Source of the DNA: JBFELO01 sp041552055 | Lineage (GTDB): Bacteria > Acidobacteriota > Thermoanaerobaculia > Thermoanaerobaculales > Sulfomarinibacteraceae | Direction of reading: 5' to 3' | Assembly: GCA_041552055.1 (NCBI GenBank) | Contig: JBFELO010000041.1 | Span: 1 to 33,063 of the forward strand | Length of the DNA: 33,063 nt | Shown: positions 1 through 7,732 of the stretch, in pieces | Numbering within the stretch: the first letter of the stretch is position 1 | Layout of the letters: the number at the start of each line of letters is the position of its first letter | Translations under genes and position numbers: made by a program | The notes under the pieces: model-generated | Database searches by the model: none | Told to the model about the DNA's origin: nothing | Seen by the model: the letters and a program-made list of their open reading frames with translations, nothing else

Positions 1-75
1 CCCATTACTGCCGGGTACCTCGTCACCGTGGGGGGATTGCCCGTCTCCGTTTCCGTATCCGTGCCCGATTGTCAT
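1..75 (-). CDS. possible partial ORF running off the left edge
   Basis: A minus-strand frame opens with ATG at 75 and stays open to the window edge (25 codons). An AGGGGG stretch lies 8 nt upstream of the ATG. The visible peptide alternates glycine with other residues (GHGYGNGDGQ), reflecting a hexameric GGNNAC-like pattern in the DNA. It would lie downstream of the 112-885 gene on the same strand. I do not recognise a family and the fragment is too short to be sure it is coding. Confidence 0.2.
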   Translation of the reverse strand, partial: MTIGHGYGNGDGQSPHGDEVPGSNG

Positions 76-111
76 GAGTTGGACCCCCTGACGGATGCCT
101 TGAGAGAATGG

Positions 112-885
112 TCAGCCGGACACACGAGTGATCGTATAAGCGATGCGGAACATCCCAGCGTCGGCACACGCGTCGGAGTATCTGACGTCTTGAGCGAGGA
201 GACACGCCACCAGATAGGAACCTAATCTCGCGCTTTGTCCTTGAAACAAAACTACTGTCTCATCTGCGTGTTCGACACTGAGGCGGATGTTTACGATCGA
301 TTCGTAGCACTTGTGCCGAGACCGATTTGGGCACTTCGAGGCCTCCAAGCTGAGGCGAAACCCCGGGACCCCGCCGACGAAAACCTTGTCTCCAGGACCA
401 TGATCGCTGGCCGCCGCGAACAGGAGGCCCTTGTCATCGTGCACCAGGATCCCGTTTGGCGACGGCATTCCGGGGATGTATTCGACCTGAAGCCCGTAGG
501 TCTGACCCTGCCCGAGGGGCGGCGGATCTGTTGGGGCTCCGTAGGTCAGCTGGTGTCGTGCGCCCGAGACGTCCTCGATGACATAGTGGCGGAAGCCCAG
601 GTCGTCGGGGGCTTCAGATTCCACGACCGTTCCTACGAGGTTGATGGACCGTGATTCGCGGGATTGTCCGAGAAACACCGTGACCCACCCCACGGGCTCG
701 GCCCGGCAATTCGTCTCCGCCCAAGAGCACCCGCAACCGAATGTGGCGATAAGCAGCACGAGGACAGACAACCGTGCCGAAGGAAGGAGGGGCGAAGCAG
801 AGGCCTCGCCCCTCCAAGAGGTTCTTCCTGACCGTTCACCGCTTGGCGCGGCTCCGGGATAGTCCTTCAGGAACTCAGATGCCAC
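112..885 (-). CDS. small exported protein, possibly a lipoprotein, of unknown function
   Basis: I do not recognise the family. The full frame is 257 aa from a GTG at 885, which overlaps the end of the upstream metalloprotease gene by 11 nt and suggests translational coupling. The hydrophobic export segment (LSVLVLLIATFGC) starts only at about residue 39, unusually far in. The true start may therefore be the in-frame TTG at 771, although no good ribosome site precedes it. Cys at about residue 51 could be a lipoprotein anchor, but the lipobox is not classical. The mature part looks beta-rich and has two Cys in a KCPNRSRHKCYE stretch. A hairpin lies inside the 5' part of this frame (786-815). 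Existence is fairly sure; start and function are not. Confidence 0.6.
   Translation of the reverse strand: MASEFLKDYPGAAPSGERSGRTSWRGEASASPLLPSARLSVLVLLIATFGCGCSWAETNCRAEPVGWVTVFLGQSRESRSINLVGTVVESEAPDDLGFRHYVIEDVSGARHQLTYGAPTDPPPLGQGQTYGLQVEYIPGMPSPNGILVHDDKGLLFAAASDHGPGDKVFVGGVPGFRLSLEASKCPNRSRHKCYESIVNIRLSVEHADETVVLFQGQSARLGSYLVACLLAQDVRYSDACADAGMFRIAYTITRVSG
786..815 (-). repeat. perfect 10-bp inverted repeat, possible weak terminator/attenuator
   Basis: GGAGGGGCGA at 786-795 and TCGCCCCTCC at 806-815 pair perfectly around a 10-nt loop. Read on the minus strand, the hairpin is followed by TTCCTT, a weak U-rich tail. It lies 60-90 nt past the stop of the metalloprotease gene, where a terminator or attenuator would be expected, yet inside the longest reading frame of the next gene. 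Confidence 0.55.
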
Positions 886-3800
886 TCTCGTTGATCCCTA
901 CCAGGATGTCCTTCCAATCTTCGATTGCGGCGTCGTTTGGCGTCGTGATGTCGTCGATCCGCGCTTCCTCCGCCGCGCAGAGGACCTCCAGCAGCGGCGT
1001 GTCTGGAGCCGTGTCAAAGTCGGTATCGACCTCCTCGTCATAATCAAGTGCACCGTTGGCGAAGTTGAGCCAGACGGCGATGAGCTGTCGGTCAAACTGG
1101 ACGCGGATGTCGCCGTTGGAGTGAGATGGATGCATCAATTCCTTCACGTCCTCGATCGAGTCAGCATCGGTAACTTCGGAGAACACCGAGCTCATGTGGT
1201 TGACCATCGCGATGAAGCACAGTAGTTCGTCCTCGGTGAAGAACCTCGGTCTGCGGAACTGGTTGTACCAATACCCTGCAGACCGCACGAAATCCGCGTT
1301 GCCTGCGATCACCACGTCGGTGTCGTCGGATGCCGTGCCTCCGTCGTCGTCGAGAGCGGAGAAGGTGACCGTGTAAAGGCACGCGCCTGCAAAGGCGTGG
1401 ATCTGCGTGTCCGTGACGTCCCGGGGCTGAATGCTCGGGCTCGGCAACGGATCCGTTGCCGGCGGGTTGACGAGATAGGACGTGGTCACGTCCGGCGTGG
1501 CGTCGCCCCAGTTCCAGGTGAGGTCGAGGTCGTCCGATCCCGGGTCCGTTGATCGTCCGCTGAACGTCACGTCTTCGCCGGCGTGGGCGATGAACGCATC
1601 CTCGGCACACCCATCGACGATGTCGGTCTCATCGATCTCCGCGGTCGGGTCGACGTTGAGGATGGCCAGGTCGATGTTGGCGCAGGTCGAGGTGTCGTCG
1701 TCATAACCGCATACCTGTGCCGTGAATGTGCCGTTGTCACCGTATATGTGGCTCGCCGTGAAGGTGTAGAGAGCGTCCGGGCGCAGGTTTTCGGATCCAG
1801 TCAGGTCCATACCCTCAACCGGCGATCCGTCACCCCAGTCGATGGTGGCCGACAGAATGTCAAGCCAGCCCGGGTCGGTGACGGTTGCGGTGACCGTGAT
1901 GGTCCAGTTCTCGTTCTGCGGTGAGTTCGAAGCAGGTGCCACCGACGGAGCCACGTTGACCACCGTCACAGTGGCCGAGTCGGTGTCGGAGAGTCCGAAG
2001 GGATCGGTGACGCGCAGACCGATGGTGAAAATACCGTCCTGGCCCACCGTGCTGAAGACCGGGGTTGGTCCGGTCGCGTCATCGTAGAATCCGTCGTTGT
2101 CGAGGTCCCAATCATAGGTCAGGACATCGCCGTCGGGGTCGCTCGATCCGGTCCCGTCCAGCGTCGCATCGGTTCCTTCGACGGTGTTGTACGGTCCGTT
2201 GGCGTCGGCTACGGGCGGCCGGTCCACCGTGATCGCCAAGCCCTCCCCGAGGTATGGACCGGTTGCCGGGGACCCGGTGTAACGCCCCTCTACCGCCCAG
2301 ATCACATCGTGGCTCGAGCTTGCCAGCGTCCCGATCTGGGGCTCGGAGAGGCTTGCCGAGTTTGTGGTCAACCCCGCAAGGGTCATCATCTTGACGAAGG
2401 TATTCGCGTTGTAGAAGACGAGGTCGAAGTCATCGCCGTCGTAGGTGCCGTTGCACCCGACGCCGTTAGTCCAGGAGAAATCCGGATTGGATGGAGTGAC
2501 CAGGGTGCCGGCCACGGGAATGGTCGGCTCTGGACCGATGGCGTGGTCGGTACTGACCGCACCGTAGGCGAGGTCATCGGCGTTGGAAAGCGTCCCCCGG
2601 ATGGCCGCCCAGGCCTCCGACAGTGTCTCCGAGTCGTCCGCGTTGAAGATGTTGAAAAGGGTCTGGTGAGAGGTGTTGACCGCGTCACGGCTGTCCGAGT
2701 TGGTGTCGTAGAGATCCCACAGCGTCCGCTGGACGGCCAGCTCATTGTCCTCCCCCAGCCCCAACGCATCCCCTGCGACACCGACGTCGTTGGAGTTGGT
2801 TTCCAGGCTGTAGGAGAAGTTGCTTTCGCCCGTGTCGGCATAATCGATGTCGCCGACGCGAGGCACGCCCAGCGCACTGAGATTCAGGATGTCCTGGCCC
2901 GTGGTTCCGAAGTAGGTGCACCAGCCCTCGGCCCACGCCATCCTGACCCCTTCGTCCTTCGAGTCATGCTCATCCGAGATGCAGTCACCCAGGTCGTGCG
3001 GCCCTCCGGGGTTGTTTGCGAAGTTGAATACGTCCATCACGTAGTGGCCGTACTCGTGGAACAAGACGTCCCAGTCCCACCGGTCGCCCGGCCGGAGGTT
3101 GATGTCGCTGCCGTCGTAGTTGGCCGACCCGGGATCACCTGGCCACTCGAGCACGATGTGGCTAAGGAACGAGTTGCCATTCAATATGGCGGCGTAGGCG
3201 GCCACGTAGGTAGCGCCTGTGTGAAGGGCACAGGCAGGACCGGTGCCGGTGTTGGCGCAGGTGAAGTTCCACGTAATCGTCGTCCCGTCCGGCACTTCGT
3301 CGGTGACGTTTGACTCCGCCTCGTAGGCAGCACCGAATATTCCTTCATCCTCGATGGACACGGCCGAGTTGGCGGTCCGAATGCGGACAAATATATCCCG
3401 GTTACCAGCCCCGATGCCGTCGTCGTTATCGACGACGAAATAGTACTCGCCATTCTCGCCCGTTGCCGCCTGGGTCACGAGCACCGAGCCAACGAGCTCC
3501 TCGTCGCGGACCTGCACCGTCATGCCGTACGACGGGTGTATGCCGCCGTTTTCATCCCGCCATTGGATGGTCCCCTGTACGGTGACGGTGCCGCCGTTCT
3601 TGGTGAAGCCGCTCGACTCGAAGGCGCTATCGGCCTGGGCGGGAGGTTCTCCCTCCTCGGCCATGGGCTGAAGCCCTGCGGAGATCGCCTTCCCCTGCGC
3701 AACCGTTCTCATGCGGGACTTCCTGGGCTCCTGGTCGATCTCGACCACGGCGGCGCGGAGCGCCCGGGCTTGCGCCTTCGCCTCCCCCTCCGTGATCAGC

Positions 3801-4414
3801 TCTGCCAGGTAATCCTCCTCGATAGCCCGCTGGCCAAGCCGCAGGTAGCCGCCCATACCCGCGAGGGCGCGGCCCGAGTGGAAAATGGTGTAGAGGGCCT
3901 CGTTCTTCTCGTAGAGGCCGTCCTCGTTCACCAGTGCCGAGTTCGGTGCCGAGGCCAGAAGCTGGACCATGAGGGCGGACCTGCCTTCGGCCTCGTAACG
4001 CACCATGATGGGCACTTCGAAGGTCTCGTCCTTCCAGATGGCGCCAAGAGATATTTCGGCGTCGTCCAACAGCAGCATCGGACCTTCGGTTTGAAGAAAG
4101 AGACTCACGGAGTCAAGGTCGGCTCGAGCGGTGACCTGCGCGATGATCTCGATGACCGTTCCGGCATCGATCAGCTCCTCGGGTACAGTGAGGGAGAGGT
4201 CGATGGGAACGCCAAGGTTCCGCGACTGTTCCTCCTCGGCGGAGTGAATGCCGGACCCACACATGGTCCCTTCCACGCTGAGCTTGTCGCTGATACCGAT
4301 GTCATGAAAAGCCGGACCGGGGGGCTGTCCCTCTCCCCCCAGGGCGATATTCTGGAAAGCGGTCTGGCCAAGCGCAAACCAAATGGCGACCAAAACTAAG
4401 GATCTGATTTTCAT
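875..4414 (-). CDS. secreted HEXXH metalloprotease-like protein with PKD domains
   Basis: This 1179-aa protein begins with an apparent signal peptide (MKIRSLVLVAIWFALGQ...). After a helical N-terminal region comes a beta-sandwich resembling carboxypeptidase-regulatory domains (about 265-370). A zinc-peptidase-like region follows with HEYGH at residues 453-457, the gluzincin HEXXH signature. From about 732 to 1030 there are PKD-type Ig-like modules, shown by DPDGDVLTYDWDLDNDG, ATIDWGDG and LTWNWGDATP. The C-terminus carries a SAGYWYNQF motif like the GYWKNH stretches that end many secreted bacterial proteins. It probably acts outside the cell or on its surface, with PKD modules serving as spacers or adhesive units. 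An AAGGCGAG stretch precedes the ATG. Catalysis is inferred from the HEXXH only; the third zinc ligand was not assigned. Confidence 0.88.
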   Translation of the reverse strand: MKIRSLVLVAIWFALGQTAFQNIALGGEGQPPGPAFHDIGISDKLSVEGTMCGSGIHSAEEEQSRNLGVPIDLSLTVPEELIDAGTVIEIIAQVTARADLDSVSLFLQTEGPMLLLDDAEISLGAIWKDETFEVPIMVRYEAEGRSALMVQLLASAPNSALVNEDGLYEKNEALYTIFHSGRALAGMGGYLRLGQRAIEEDYLAELITEGEAKAQARALRAAVVEIDQEPRKSRMRTVAQGKAISAGLQPMAEEGEPPAQADSAFESSGFTKNGGTVTVQGTIQWRDENGGIHPSYGMTVQVRDEELVGSVLVTQAATGENGEYYFVVDNDDGIGAGNRDIFVRIRTANSAVSIEDEGIFGAAYEAESNVTDEVPDGTTITWNFTCANTGTGPACALHTGATYVAAYAAILNGNSFLSHIVLEWPGDPGSANYDGSDINLRPGDRWDWDVLFHEYGHYVMDVFNFANNPGGPHDLGDCISDEHDSKDEGVRMAWAEGWCTYFGTTGQDILNLSALGVPRVGDIDYADTGESNFSYSLETNSNDVGVAGDALGLGEDNELAVQRTLWDLYDTNSDSRDAVNTSHQTLFNIFNADDSETLSEAWAAIRGTLSNADDLAYGAVSTDHAIGPEPTIPVAGTLVTPSNPDFSWTNGVGCNGTYDGDDFDLVFYNANTFVKMMTLAGLTTNSASLSEPQIGTLASSSHDVIWAVEGRYTGSPATGPYLGEGLAITVDRPPVADANGPYNTVEGTDATLDGTGSSDPDGDVLTYDWDLDNDGFYDDATGPTPVFSTVGQDGIFTIGLRVTDPFGLSDTDSATVTVVNVAPSVAPASNSPQNENWTITVTATVTDPGWLDILSATIDWGDGSPVEGMDLTGSENLRPDALYTFTASHIYGDNGTFTAQVCGYDDDTSTCANIDLAILNVDPTAEIDETDIVDGCAEDAFIAHAGEDVTFSGRSTDPGSDDLDLTWNWGDATPDVTTSYLVNPPATDPLPSPSIQPRDVTDTQIHAFAGACLYTVTFSALDDDGGTASDDTDVVIAGNADFVRSAGYWYNQFRRPRFFTEDELLCFIAMVNHMSSVFSEVTDADSIEDVKELMHPSHSNGDIRVQFDRQLIAVWLNFANGALDYDEEVDTDFDTAPDTPLLEVLCAAEEARIDDITTPNDAAIEDWKDILVGINESGI

Positions 4415-4616
4415 TTTGTGTCTCGCCTTTCCCGATCAGCTCCTCGAGTGATTCCTCTGTAACCAGCCTCTGGCCCCAGGCGACCTCGGGTCGCAACGGA
4501 CCGAGGTGTTGCGGTTTCGTTACACGGCGGGCTTCTACACTGCATGAGGCGCTCAAGATGCGTCACGGCAGGCCCGCAATCGAGATCCGGCATGATCCCG
4601 TTACGTGTTCCTGTCA

Positions 4617-4952
4617 TCATCCAACTCCTAACGCTGCCGTTGGCTCCTGGGGAAACAGATTCGCTTCCACGGCGGACTCCGTACGCCGAGCGACGTTGAT
4701 GCCGTGCCGCGCATCGAGGCTGCAGGCGATCCCCTCTACGGAAGACAGCACCCGTTTCGACAACTCGTGTGCAGAGAGGGCAGGAACACGAGGCCTGTAG
4801 ATCCGCTCGCCGAAGATGACCAGCTGCATCGACGACTCGAGCAACCGGTAGACGGTGGCAAGAAGGAGCCCGGCCAAGACATAGAATGCGCGATTCTTGA
4901 GAATCGTGATTTGCGCAGTATCTTGGCGACGCACCGTTACCGGCGCGGACAC
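4617..4952 (-). CDS. doubtful small membrane protein
   Basis: A 111-aa frame starts at a GTG at 4952; the frame is open back to 5042. Residues about 20-50 (FYVLAGLLLATVYRLLESS...) could form a membrane helix, and the rest is soluble and charged. An AAGGAGAG ribosome-site-like stretch lies too far upstream to support this GTG. The frame falls just downstream of the strong promoter at 5056-5084 and is the only protein-like frame between that promoter and the metalloprotease gene. I recognise no family. It may be a real small gene, a remnant or chance. Confidence 0.3.
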   Translation of the reverse strand: MSAPVTVRRQDTAQITILKNRAFYVLAGLLLATVYRLLESSMQLVIFGERIYRPRVPALSAHELSKRVLSSVEGIACSLDARHGINVARRTESAVEANLFPQEPTAALGVG

Positions 4953-5025
4953 CCGCTGGATACCGAATACGTGCGATGGTCTCTCCTTCCATCGAGGGGC
5001 TGACCGTAGCCGACCGGAGATCCGA

Positions 5026-5057
5026 CTCTTTTTGTTGGCACGCTAGTCGAAAAAGAG
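5026..5057. repeat. AT-rich 8-bp inverted repeat at the promoter start region
   Basis: CTCTTTTT (5026-5033) and AAAAAGAG (5050-5057) form a perfect inverted repeat with a 16-nt centre. It covers the predicted transcription start of the minus-strand promoter at 5056-5084, so it could be an operator or form a 5' hairpin in the transcript. Confidence 0.5.
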
Positions 5058-5084
5058 CATAAGTCCAACAGTTGAGCATGTCAA
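5056..5084 (-). promoter_or_regulatory. near-consensus sigma-70 promoter, minus strand
   Basis: On the minus strand TTGACA (5084-5079) is followed after exactly 17 nt by TATGCT (5061-5056). The predicted start is near 5049, transcribing left. The next clear gene in that direction is the metalloprotease at 4414, over 600 nt away. Confidence 0.6.
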
Positions 5085-5086
5085 CT
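5070..5086. promoter_or_regulatory. palindromic operator candidate over the -35 element
   Basis: AGTTGA and TCAACT form a perfect inverted repeat with a 5-nt centre (GCATG). It overlaps the -35 hexamer at 5079-5084, a position typical for repressor binding. The binding protein is unknown. Confidence 0.45.
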
Positions 5087-5217
5087 TGCTTGCTTGACCT
5101 CAAACGCAATCGACCGTGAGGCTGCACCGCGCCGTGCGTGGCAGAACCTCGTTTGTCCAAGGCAATAGCCGCTCAAAGCACGGATCAACGACCTCCGCCA
5201 ACAGATCTTGGACTCCG

Positions 5218-5457
5218 TTACCCCACATGAGTGATCGTTTCGTAATTGTGCAGTCTGATCACCGATTCTGCATTGACTGGTGAAGGGCTGTGCGCTTTCA
5301 AGTTGGTGCCACCCATCCCACCCTCGCCGATCTTCTTGATCAGCCCAGAGTAGTTGCGCAACCGCGCAATGAGGATAAGCTGGTCGTCCGCTGAGATGAC
5401 GCGTCGGCGCCTGGCCAGGCGGCCTCTGTAACTTCGGTCAAAGATCATCGGAGTCAT
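5218..5457 (-). pseudogene. small frame with a Ser/Thr-kinase-like glycine-rich loop, possible remnant
   Basis: This 79-aa frame from an ATG at 5457 contains YSGLIKKIGEGGMGG followed by a KA. It closely resembles the ATP-binding loop of bacterial PknB-type kinases (KIGEGGMGxVYKA). Nothing after it matches the VALK lysine strand, HRD or DFG motifs, and only about 170 nt separate its stop from the next promoter. If the match is real, it is a decayed N-terminal fragment of a kinase gene. Coincidence in GC-rich, glycine-coding DNA remains possible. It sits 28 bp downstream of the TPR gene. Confidence 0.22.
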
Positions 5458-5485
5458 CCGAACCTGAGAAGACGAGCCGTCCTTT

Positions 5486-6748
5486 TCACGAGCCCGGCCG
5501 CCCGACCTCTCGACGCAGGCGTTCCGCCTGCGACAACAACCGCTGATCAGTAGGAAGGCGATCGAGTGCGGTCGACAACCTCAGGGCTGCCTCGGTGAAC
5601 TCACCGTACCGAAGGTGAAAATCAACCAGACGCGCCGTGAGCGACGCGTCGTCAGGCGCGAGCTCGACCGCACGCTCGAGCGCCAGCCTCGCATCATGGA
5701 TGTGACCGGCTCGTTCAGCCGCGATCGCGAACCGCAGCACCACCCCGACGTCGGCAGGAGCCACGCCCCAGGCACGCCGAAGGTGTTCGAGCGCCTCGTC
5801 GGGGGCTGACCTGCTTTGCGCCAGGGCCGCCAACGCAACGAAGGGAGCCGCCGAATCCGGACCGAGCCGAAGGGCCTCGTGCGCGGCCGCGACGGCACCA
5901 TCGGAATCTCCCGCCAACTGGCGCCCCTCCCCCACCACGGTCCACGCCTGCACTCGGAGAGATGTCGGATAGCGCAGCTTCTCGGCGATCGCCAATGCCT
6001 CGTTCTCGGCGGTGACGAAACGTCCAGCGTCCAGATGCCATCGCGCGCACTCGAGCGCCACCTCCGGGTGTCCGGAGTGAGCGCGCAGGACCTCCAGGGC
6101 GCCCTGTTTCTGCCCCCGGTTGTCGAGCTCGCGTGCGAGCGCGACGGCGGCGTTCGCCCGCTGCCTCGGATACCGATCGAGACGCCGCCGCAACGCCTCC
6201 AGCCGAACCCACGCCCGCGCGGAATCCGACAGCTCGAGCCTGGGGTCGCCCGTCGGAGCCGCTGCTATCGCCTCCGCCTCGGCGAGGTGATCCAGGAAGC
6301 CCTGATCGTTCCCGACACGCTTGAACACCAGTGCCATCAGTCGGTGGAGCCTGGGTGAGGTCGGGTCGCGCGACAACGCTCCGCGTAGTTGGTGCAGCCC
6401 GTCATCCATCCACTGCGAGACAATCGCCGCGACCGCGGCGTTCTCGAAACCGTTCGGGTCGACCCACAAACACCGCTTCTGGTGTCGCGAGATCCGTCCC
6501 AACGCCCCGACCACGAGTGGCGAGGGAGCAGTCACCAAAGACGGAAGGGCGAGTCGCCGGCTGAGATAGGCGGTCGTCGGCAGCGCCGTCAATCTTCCGT
6601 GCAGCAGCCATTCCGCACCGCGAGAGGCATCGGTCTCGAGGGTTCGCGAGGTCCCTTGCCACCACAGCCAACTCGCCGCATCCACGACCCTCACGAGGAT
6701 CGCAGCCATCGCCAGAAAGATCAGTCCTGAGCGACGTGGCTGGCTCAC
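5486..6748 (-). CDS. membrane-anchored TPR protein
   Basis: The frame could extend to 6943, but the GTG at 6748 overlaps the TGA of the MurB-like gene by 4 nt (GTGA). That gives a 420-aa protein with a membrane segment right at its start (LIFLAMAAILVRVVDAASWLWW), the usual layout of a signal anchor. From about residue 120 on it consists of helix-pair repeats of tetratricopeptide type, such as GAVAAAHEALRLGPDSAAPFV and DARLALERAVELAPDDASL. Such repeats act as protein-protein scaffolds, here probably on the periplasmic side. Tight coupling with the MurB-like gene suggests the two work together, perhaps in envelope or polysaccharide assembly; that role is inference. Confidence 0.85.
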   Translation of the reverse strand: MSQPRRSGLIFLAMAAILVRVVDAASWLWWQGTSRTLETDASRGAEWLLHGRLTALPTTAYLSRRLALPSLVTAPSPLVVGALGRISRHQKRCLWVDPNGFENAAVAAIVSQWMDDGLHQLRGALSRDPTSPRLHRLMALVFKRVGNDQGFLDHLAEAEAIAAAPTGDPRLELSDSARAWVRLEALRRRLDRYPRQRANAAVALARELDNRGQKQGALEVLRAHSGHPEVALECARWHLDAGRFVTAENEALAIAEKLRYPTSLRVQAWTVVGEGRQLAGDSDGAVAAAHEALRLGPDSAAPFVALAALAQSRSAPDEALEHLRRAWGVAPADVGVVLRFAIAAERAGHIHDARLALERAVELAPDDASLTARLVDFHLRYGEFTEAALRLSTALDRLPTDQRLLSQAERLRREVGRPGS

Positions 6749-7680
6749 GGATCGATTCTTCGCCCGTGCTCGTCGACAAAGCACAGCCGGGGCGTCAGCG
6801 TGATCCCACTCGAGTCCTTGACCTTCGAGACCACCCGGCGACACAGCCCGATGACGTCCTCGGCGGTCGCCACCCGCCCCGTGGTAAAAGCGTTCGAAAG
6901 CTGGGTGGACAGCTGAACAGTCCCGACCTGCATTCCCCGACACCCGGATTCAAGGATCAACTCCTCGACGTTCTCACCTACCGGCGCGGCAAACACAGGT
7001 GCGGCGAATCGGGTCCGCCACCCTCCCGTGTCTTCCTCGACCGCCGCGATCCGCGCGTGGATTGCCGCGGGTTGATCTCCATGTAGGCCAAACCTCGCGC
7101 GCACGACCACGTAGCGGCCGCCGGTTTCACACGTGCTGATGTCGCTGTCTCCGATTCCTCGGTGTCCGACGCGAGCCCGCGACCTCCCCGGCTCCACGAC
7201 CTCGATCCACTCCAGCAGATGCGTAACGTCTCGCCGATGCCCTTTCAGGGTGGAGCACACGGCTCCTCCCACGGACCCCTGCGCGCCAAACAGGCGCTCC
7301 ATACCGGACAATCCGGCACGTGCCACAGAGCCACCGACCTGTGTCAGCTTGGCACCTGCTCCGGCTATGAGACCGTCCAGATCCACCTCCCAGCGCGCCA
7401 GATCTCCGGTGAGATTGAGCACCGGAACCCGCAGCCCTGCATCGGGAAACACCAGACGACTTCCGGCGCCGAGGATGAGCCAGTTGATGCCATGGCTTGC
7501 GAGCAGATCGACCGTGTTCTGCACGGCATCTTCGTTGCGGCAGCGGATCATGAGATCCGCCGGCCCGCCCACCCGGAGAGTCGTCCACTCCCTGAGATCG
7601 ACCCGTTCGTGGAACTGTACACCTCCATCGGATTGCAGCTTTCGCAGCCTCTTCCTCAGGTTTGGCGGCACATCAACCAC
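6745..7680 (-). CDS. MurB-like FAD-binding protein lacking catalytic residues
   Basis: At 311 aa this matches the length and domain order of UDP-N-acetylenolpyruvoylglucosamine reductase. It has the FAD-domain motifs TTLRVGG (33-39), LGAGS (70-74) and FGAQGSVGGA (131-140), and the C-terminal substrate domain with ATAEDVIGL. However, the AGSxFKNP motif that carries the catalytic Ser/Cys reads AAPVFAAP, putting Pro228 at that position. The terminal GIxLxxEV motif reads GITLTPRL, with Arg298 replacing the catalytic Glu. The MNAG stretch after GTVGGA is STLKG, and the YR motif reads HR (173-174). It probably does not perform the MurB reaction and may be a regulatory or re-purposed paralogue; a true murB would be elsewhere. 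The start is a GTG with a weak ribosome site. It is coupled to the TPR gene. Confidence 0.82.
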   Translation of the reverse strand: MVDVPPNLRKRLRKLQSDGGVQFHERVDLREWTTLRVGGPADLMIRCRNEDAVQNTVDLLASHGINWLILGAGSRLVFPDAGLRVPVLNLTGDLARWEVDLDGLIAGAGAKLTQVGGSVARAGLSGMERLFGAQGSVGGAVCSTLKGHRRDVTHLLEWIEVVEPGRSRARVGHRGIGDSDISTCETGGRYVVVRARFGLHGDQPAAIHARIAAVEEDTGGWRTRFAAPVFAAPVGENVEELILESGCRGMQVGTVQLSTQLSNAFTTGRVATAEDVIGLCRRVVSKVKDSSGITLTPRLCFVDEHGRRIDP

Positions 7681-7706
7681 AGCTCGACACCAGTCTTCAG
7701 GAATCT

Positions 7707-7722
7707 TGGCACACCGATTGCT
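7707..7722 (+). promoter_or_regulatory. sigma-54 (-24/-12) promoter
   Basis: TGGCAC, five bases, then TTGCT matches the RpoN consensus, with exactly 10 nt between the invariant GG (7708-7709) and GC (7720-7721). It points right, away from the murB-like gene, and predicts a start near 7733. An enhancer-binding protein gene lies 160 bp further right. Confidence 0.8.
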
Positions 7723-7732
7723 TATACCATCA

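Larger units (their letters stand above)
4415..5485. other. about 1.1 kb with no convincing gene
   Basis: This is the largest gene-poor stretch in the window. It holds a near-consensus minus-strand sigma-70 promoter (5056-5084), two inverted repeats (5026-5057 and 5070-5086), a weak ORF with a membrane segment (4617-4952) and a small frame with a kinase-like glycine-rich loop (5218-5457). Other open frames here have composition unlike real proteins. It may be an eroded gene region or a long regulated leader for the metalloprotease gene. Confidence 0.6.

Noticed and set aside
5035..5063. Plus-strand TTGGCA-N17-CATAAG promoter-like pair overlapping the minus-strand promoter
   Set aside because: Weak -10 and no plus-strand gene for almost 10 kb downstream; probably a by-product of the inverted repeats.
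4411..5160. A 249-codon minus-strand frame across the gene-poor region
   Set aside because: Arg/Ser/Cys-rich with no hydrophobic core or motif and it begins upstream of the predicted transcription start.
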